A DNA stretch of 8,111 nt from Chloracidobacterium sp. UBA3360 (GTDB lineage Bacteria; Acidobacteriota; Blastocatellia; Pyrinomonadales; Pyrinomonadaceae), in the NCBI GenBank assembly GCA_002360555.1, contig DEQS01000077.1:52995-61105 (forward strand). Direction: 5' to 3'. Below are positions 6,132 to 8,111 of the stretch, piece after piece (position 1 is the first letter of the stretch; each line of letters starts with the position of its first letter). The position numbers and the translations under genes were made by a program. A model generated the notes under the pieces. That model was not told the DNA's origin. It worked only from the letters and a program-made list of their open reading frames with translations, and ran no database searches.

Positions 6132-7184
6132 TTACGGCTTTAAGATCACCTCGACCGTAAAGGTGTTGTTGCTGTTATCTATATCATCAGCAGTTTTATA
6201 CGGTTTTAGGCGGACGACGATCTTGTTGCTGCCATATTTTATTGGTATTCCCAGGACTAACGATCGGCTTCGTTCACCTTTTTTGAAACCTAAAGAGTTT
6301 CCTATGATCTTGCCATTCACAGTCGCGGTCGCATAAGTTGAAAGAGTTCCATTGTCCTGGTTGCGCATAACAAACCAGCCGAGATTAAATTCGCAGCCGT
6401 CCGGTGTGCAGGACAGAGCGTCTTTGCTGTAAAGTGTCAGAGGCTTGTTAGGGCCCGCAAATGCCCGCGACGCATCGATCTCATAACCATTTTTACCGTT
6501 CTCGTACAGTGCCGGCCTTACTGACTGGTCCAAGAAGACCCCTTTTGGAATGTTTAGGACAGGACCGAAAACTGATGTGATGAGAGCGGGGGTCGGTTCG
6601 TCTTTCCAGATGTAAAACGATGGACCGCCGCTAAAGTATTGCGTGTTCGGCAGGGCTTTCCATTTTTCATATTCGCCGCCCTCAAACCTGATCCTCGGAT
6701 CATCGTCAACGGCACCTTTAGTTGTAAAATAATGCGCTCCCAGACGGTTCTCCCCGCCATCCAGCAATACATACGCAACAATGGGACTGTCGCTGAAATA
6801 TGGTTTCCATTTTTTCGGGCTCTTTTTGCTGGTGAGGTTTTTATATTCGGTTTCAGAGAACGTAAATAGAACGCGGGCCGGCGATCCGCCCAGTTCCGTT
6901 AGGATCAGACCGTAAAGAGCCGTCGTGCCCGCACGTTGCTCGGCGTAAGCATAACCCAGTTGTTGGACGATCCAGCCGCCCTTCGCCGCCTTGTCATCCA
7001 TGACCTTTCGCTGTGAATTTTTAAGGGCGTAAACTTCTCGCCCCGTCTTTTCAGAAACGTATCTGAATAACGACTTTTCGCCCTGTGCAATCATAAAACT
7101 ACAAAAGAAAACGGTCGCAAAGGCGGCCGCAAAGGGCAGGCGTAGATATTTCGAAATATCCACGAGGTTTAATGCTGGTCTCAT
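6132..7184 (-). CDS. Exported protein of unknown function with CARDB/Ig-like C-terminal domain
   Basis: A 350-residue protein. AGGAG lies 6 bases before the ATG (7182-7184). An N-terminal stretch with a hydrophobic core (about 16-33, PFAAAFATVFFCSFMIA) looks like a signal peptide with a rather long n-region, cleaved near AQ-GEK. Residues 38-100 (LFRYVSEKTGREVYALKN..GWIVQQLGYAYAEQRAGTTALYGLI) faintly resemble a DUF5648-type repeat, a secreted module built around a 'lyR' strand and 'GY..' turn; this is only a suggestion. The middle (about 100-260) is not recognised. Residues 265-350 read as a beta-sandwich of CARDB type: FNLGWFVMRNQDNGT, then a long-strand pair, IKYGSNKIVVRLKP and an acidic DDIDNSNNTF turn typical of such domains. 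A possible disulfide pair is Cys259/Cys264. It is probably monocistronic, ends at the bidirectional terminator and is divergent from the FAS1 gene. Function unknown. Confidence 0.8.
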   Translation of the reverse strand: MRPALNLVDISKYLRLPFAAAFATVFFCSFMIAQGEKSLFRYVSEKTGREVYALKNSQRKVMDDKAAKGGWIVQQLGYAYAEQRAGTTALYGLILTELGGSPARVLFTFSETEYKNLTSKKSPKKWKPYFSDSPIVAYVLLDGGENRLGAHYFTTKGAVDDDPRIRFEGGEYEKWKALPNTQYFSGGPSFYIWKDEPTPALITSVFGPVLNIPKGVFLDQSVRPALYENGKNGYEIDASRAFAGPNKPLTLYSKDALSCTPDGCEFNLGWFVMRNQDNGTLSTYATATVNGKIIGNSLGFKKGERSRSLVLGIPIKYGSNKIVVRLKPYKTADDIDNSNNTFTVEVILKP

Positions 7185-7235
7185 CTAGATCTCCTTTTTT
7201 GGCTTATGTTTTGTAAATCGGTAAATGGTGTAGGT

Positions 7236-7264
7236 AGGATACAAAATTTTTTCTGCGTTGAAAA
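7236..7264 (-). promoter_or_regulatory. Candidate promoter of the CARDB-like gene
   Basis: On the minus strand, TTTTCA (7259-7264, 4 of 6 to TTGACA) and TATCCT (7236-7241, 4 of 6 to TATAAT) are separated by 17 bases, about 50 bases before the start codon. Spacing is ideal but the matches are modest. Confidence 0.3.
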
Positions 7265-7316
7265 TCTGCAGCCTTGATTTGAGGCAAAAAATGACAAGGC
7301 GGTTGCCCACATTTAG

Positions 7317-7338
7317 AACTTGCTTCCAAGGGCAAGTT
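7317..7338. repeat. Inverted repeat AACTTGC/GCAAGTT
   Basis: AACTTGC (7317-7323) and GCAAGTT (7332-7338) form a 7-bp perfect stem around an 8-base spacer. No T-run follows on either strand, so it is not a terminator. It lies upstream of both divergent genes and could be a protein-binding site or leader structure. Confidence 0.45.
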
Positions 7339-7406
7339 ATTCTGAATCCAAAGACGATACATAGACGAAACCTATTACGTAGCAACCATTTAGCGAGTGT
7401 AGGCAA

Positions 7407-7423
7407 ACGTCCGAACGGGACGT
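7407..7423. promoter_or_regulatory. Operator-like palindrome ACGTCC-N5-GGACGT upstream of the FAS1 gene
   Basis: Perfect 6-base arms (7407-7412 and 7418-7423) with a GAACG centre, 63 bases before the FAS1 start. Size and placement suit a dimeric regulator, but no known operator is recognised. Confidence 0.35.
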
Positions 7424-7485
7424 GACCGAAAGATACATAGCGGCGGGGTGCTTATTAATACTTAACAAACTTTGGGGAGAACGAA

Positions 7486-8111
7486 ATGAAACTGACTTTA
7501 ATAACAATTATTCTTGGAACTATGGCTATGTTGGTCGGATGCGGAGCACCGGCGTCTAACACTGCGGCAAACAACAGCAATGCGTCGAAAATGGCGCCTG
7601 CTAACAACGCTATGGCGAATACGGCAGCGGCCAATACCGCTACGGCACCTGCCGGAGACGGAAATCCGATGGTTGGCGGAGCTCCGATGCTCAAGACCAA
7701 AGACATAATCGACAACGCTGTGAATTCGAAAGATCACACGACACTCGTTGCGGCGGTTAAGGCTGCTGGTCTGGTCGAAACGCTGAAAGGTACAGGCCCG
7801 TTCACCGTATTTGCACCGGTCAACGCTGCTTTCGACAAACTGCCTAAGGGCACCGTCGAAACGCTGCTCAAGCCTGAAAGCAAAAAGGCTCTGACAGGCA
7901 TTCTGACCTATCACGTTGTTGCCGGCAAAATGGATGCCGCGGCAATTGCAAAGGGAATCGAAGAAGGTAAAGGTAAATTTGTCATGAAGACCGTCGCTGG
8001 CGGCACATTGACCGCTACGCTCGAGGGCAAAGACGTCATCATCACCGACGAAAAGGGCGGCAAGTCAAAAGTAACGATCGCTGACGTGATCCAGTCAAAC
8101 GGCGTTATACA
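7486..8111 (+). CDS. FAS1 (fasciclin) domain lipoprotein, 3'-truncated by window edge
   Basis: A GGGGAGA ribosome site (7474-7480) precedes the ATG at 7486. 208 full codons are visible. Residues 1-19 form a lipoprotein signal peptide with lipobox LVGC (acylated Cys19). A low-complexity Asn/Ala/Thr/Pro-rich linker (about 20-70) follows. The FAS1 domain begins near residue 71 with TKDIIDNAVNSKDHTTLVAAV. It shows the H1 box GPFTVFAPVNAAFDKLPKGTVETLL, the central LTYHVVAGK and the H2 box IADVIQSNGVI, which is cut in the following codon (CA., expected His). FAS1 domains mediate adhesion or protein/polysaccharide contacts at the cell surface. Family completion would need only about 10 more residues, so the protein probably ends just past the window. 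Its divergent neighbour is another exported protein. Confidence 0.93.
   Translation, partial: MKLTLITIILGTMAMLVGCGAPASNTAANNSNASKMAPANNAMANTAAANTATAPAGDGNPMVGGAPMLKTKDIIDNAVNSKDHTTLVAAVKAAGLVETLKGTGPFTVFAPVNAAFDKLPKGTVETLLKPESKKALTGILTYHVVAGKMDAAAIAKGIEEGKGKFVMKTVAGGTLTATLEGKDVIITDEKGGKSKVTIADVIQSNGVI

Larger units (their letters stand above)
7185..7485. other. Divergent intergenic region, 301 bases, no supported gene
   Basis: This region lies between two divergently read genes. It holds the candidate minus-strand promoter and two small inverted repeats (listed separately). GCCTTG (7271-7276) also matches CAAGGC (7295-7300) across an 18-base spacer. An AT-rich tract, TATTAATA at 7453-7460, could be the -10 region of the FAS1 gene, but no convincing -35 accompanies it. 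The 73-codon minus-strand frame ending at 7185 has no recognisable content. Confidence 0.6.

Noticed and set aside
7185..7406. 73-codon minus-strand frame abutting the CARDB-like gene
   Set aside because: No domain, odd composition, and it covers the expected promoter and ribosome-site region of the next gene. It is treated as non-coding.

Overview
The window looks like part of a moderate-GC, Gram-negative-type bacterial chromosome. It encodes an outer-membrane polysaccharide export protein, several Sec-exported proteins and a lipoprotein, and there are no introns or phage or IS genes. The gene style (an exopolysaccharide set beside a YCF48-type propeller, long TPR proteins with signal peptides, a short GTCAGTGGTC-type intergenic repeat, and a FAS1 lipoprotein with an Asn/Ala-rich linker) reminds me of Acidobacteriota, perhaps Blastocatellia. 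That is an impression, not a demonstrated placement.

Layout. Positions 1-3966 (+ strand) hold four genes read in one direction. They are the C-terminal half of a tyrosine autokinase/Wzc-CpsD-type chain-length regulator, a polyprenyl-phosphate sugar-1-phosphate transferase that starts repeat-unit synthesis, a periplasmic/outer-membrane polysaccharide export (OPX, Wza-like) protein, and an exported YCF48-like beta-propeller. The run ends at a rho-independent terminator (3992-4016). That terminator lies inside the 3' end of the next gene, a convergent minus-strand gene for an exported protein with twelve TPR units in exact 34-residue register (3987-5681).

Positions 5682-5904 form a short non-coding block with a candidate promoter for the TPR gene and a strong plus-strand terminator-like hairpin that has no obvious gene to terminate. 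tRNA-Val(UAC) and tRNA-Asp(GUC) follow, 7 bases apart and both with encoded CCA. An 18-bp perfect bidirectional terminator separates them from a convergent minus-strand gene for an exported protein of unknown function with a CARDB/Ig-like C-terminus (6132-7184). A 301-base divergent intergenic region with small inverted repeats follows. The window ends in a FAS1 (fasciclin) domain lipoprotein that is cut off at the right edge.

How the genes work together. The first three genes are a standard exopolysaccharide toolkit of initiation, polymerisation/export control and export. The window lacks the flippase, polymerase, Wzz-type N-terminus and glycosyltransferases, which probably lie upstream. The propeller protein is physically linked to this set, but its role is not known. 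The remaining genes look like independent cell-envelope or housekeeping units. I see ordinary families in an interesting arrangement and no clear evidence for an entirely new system.
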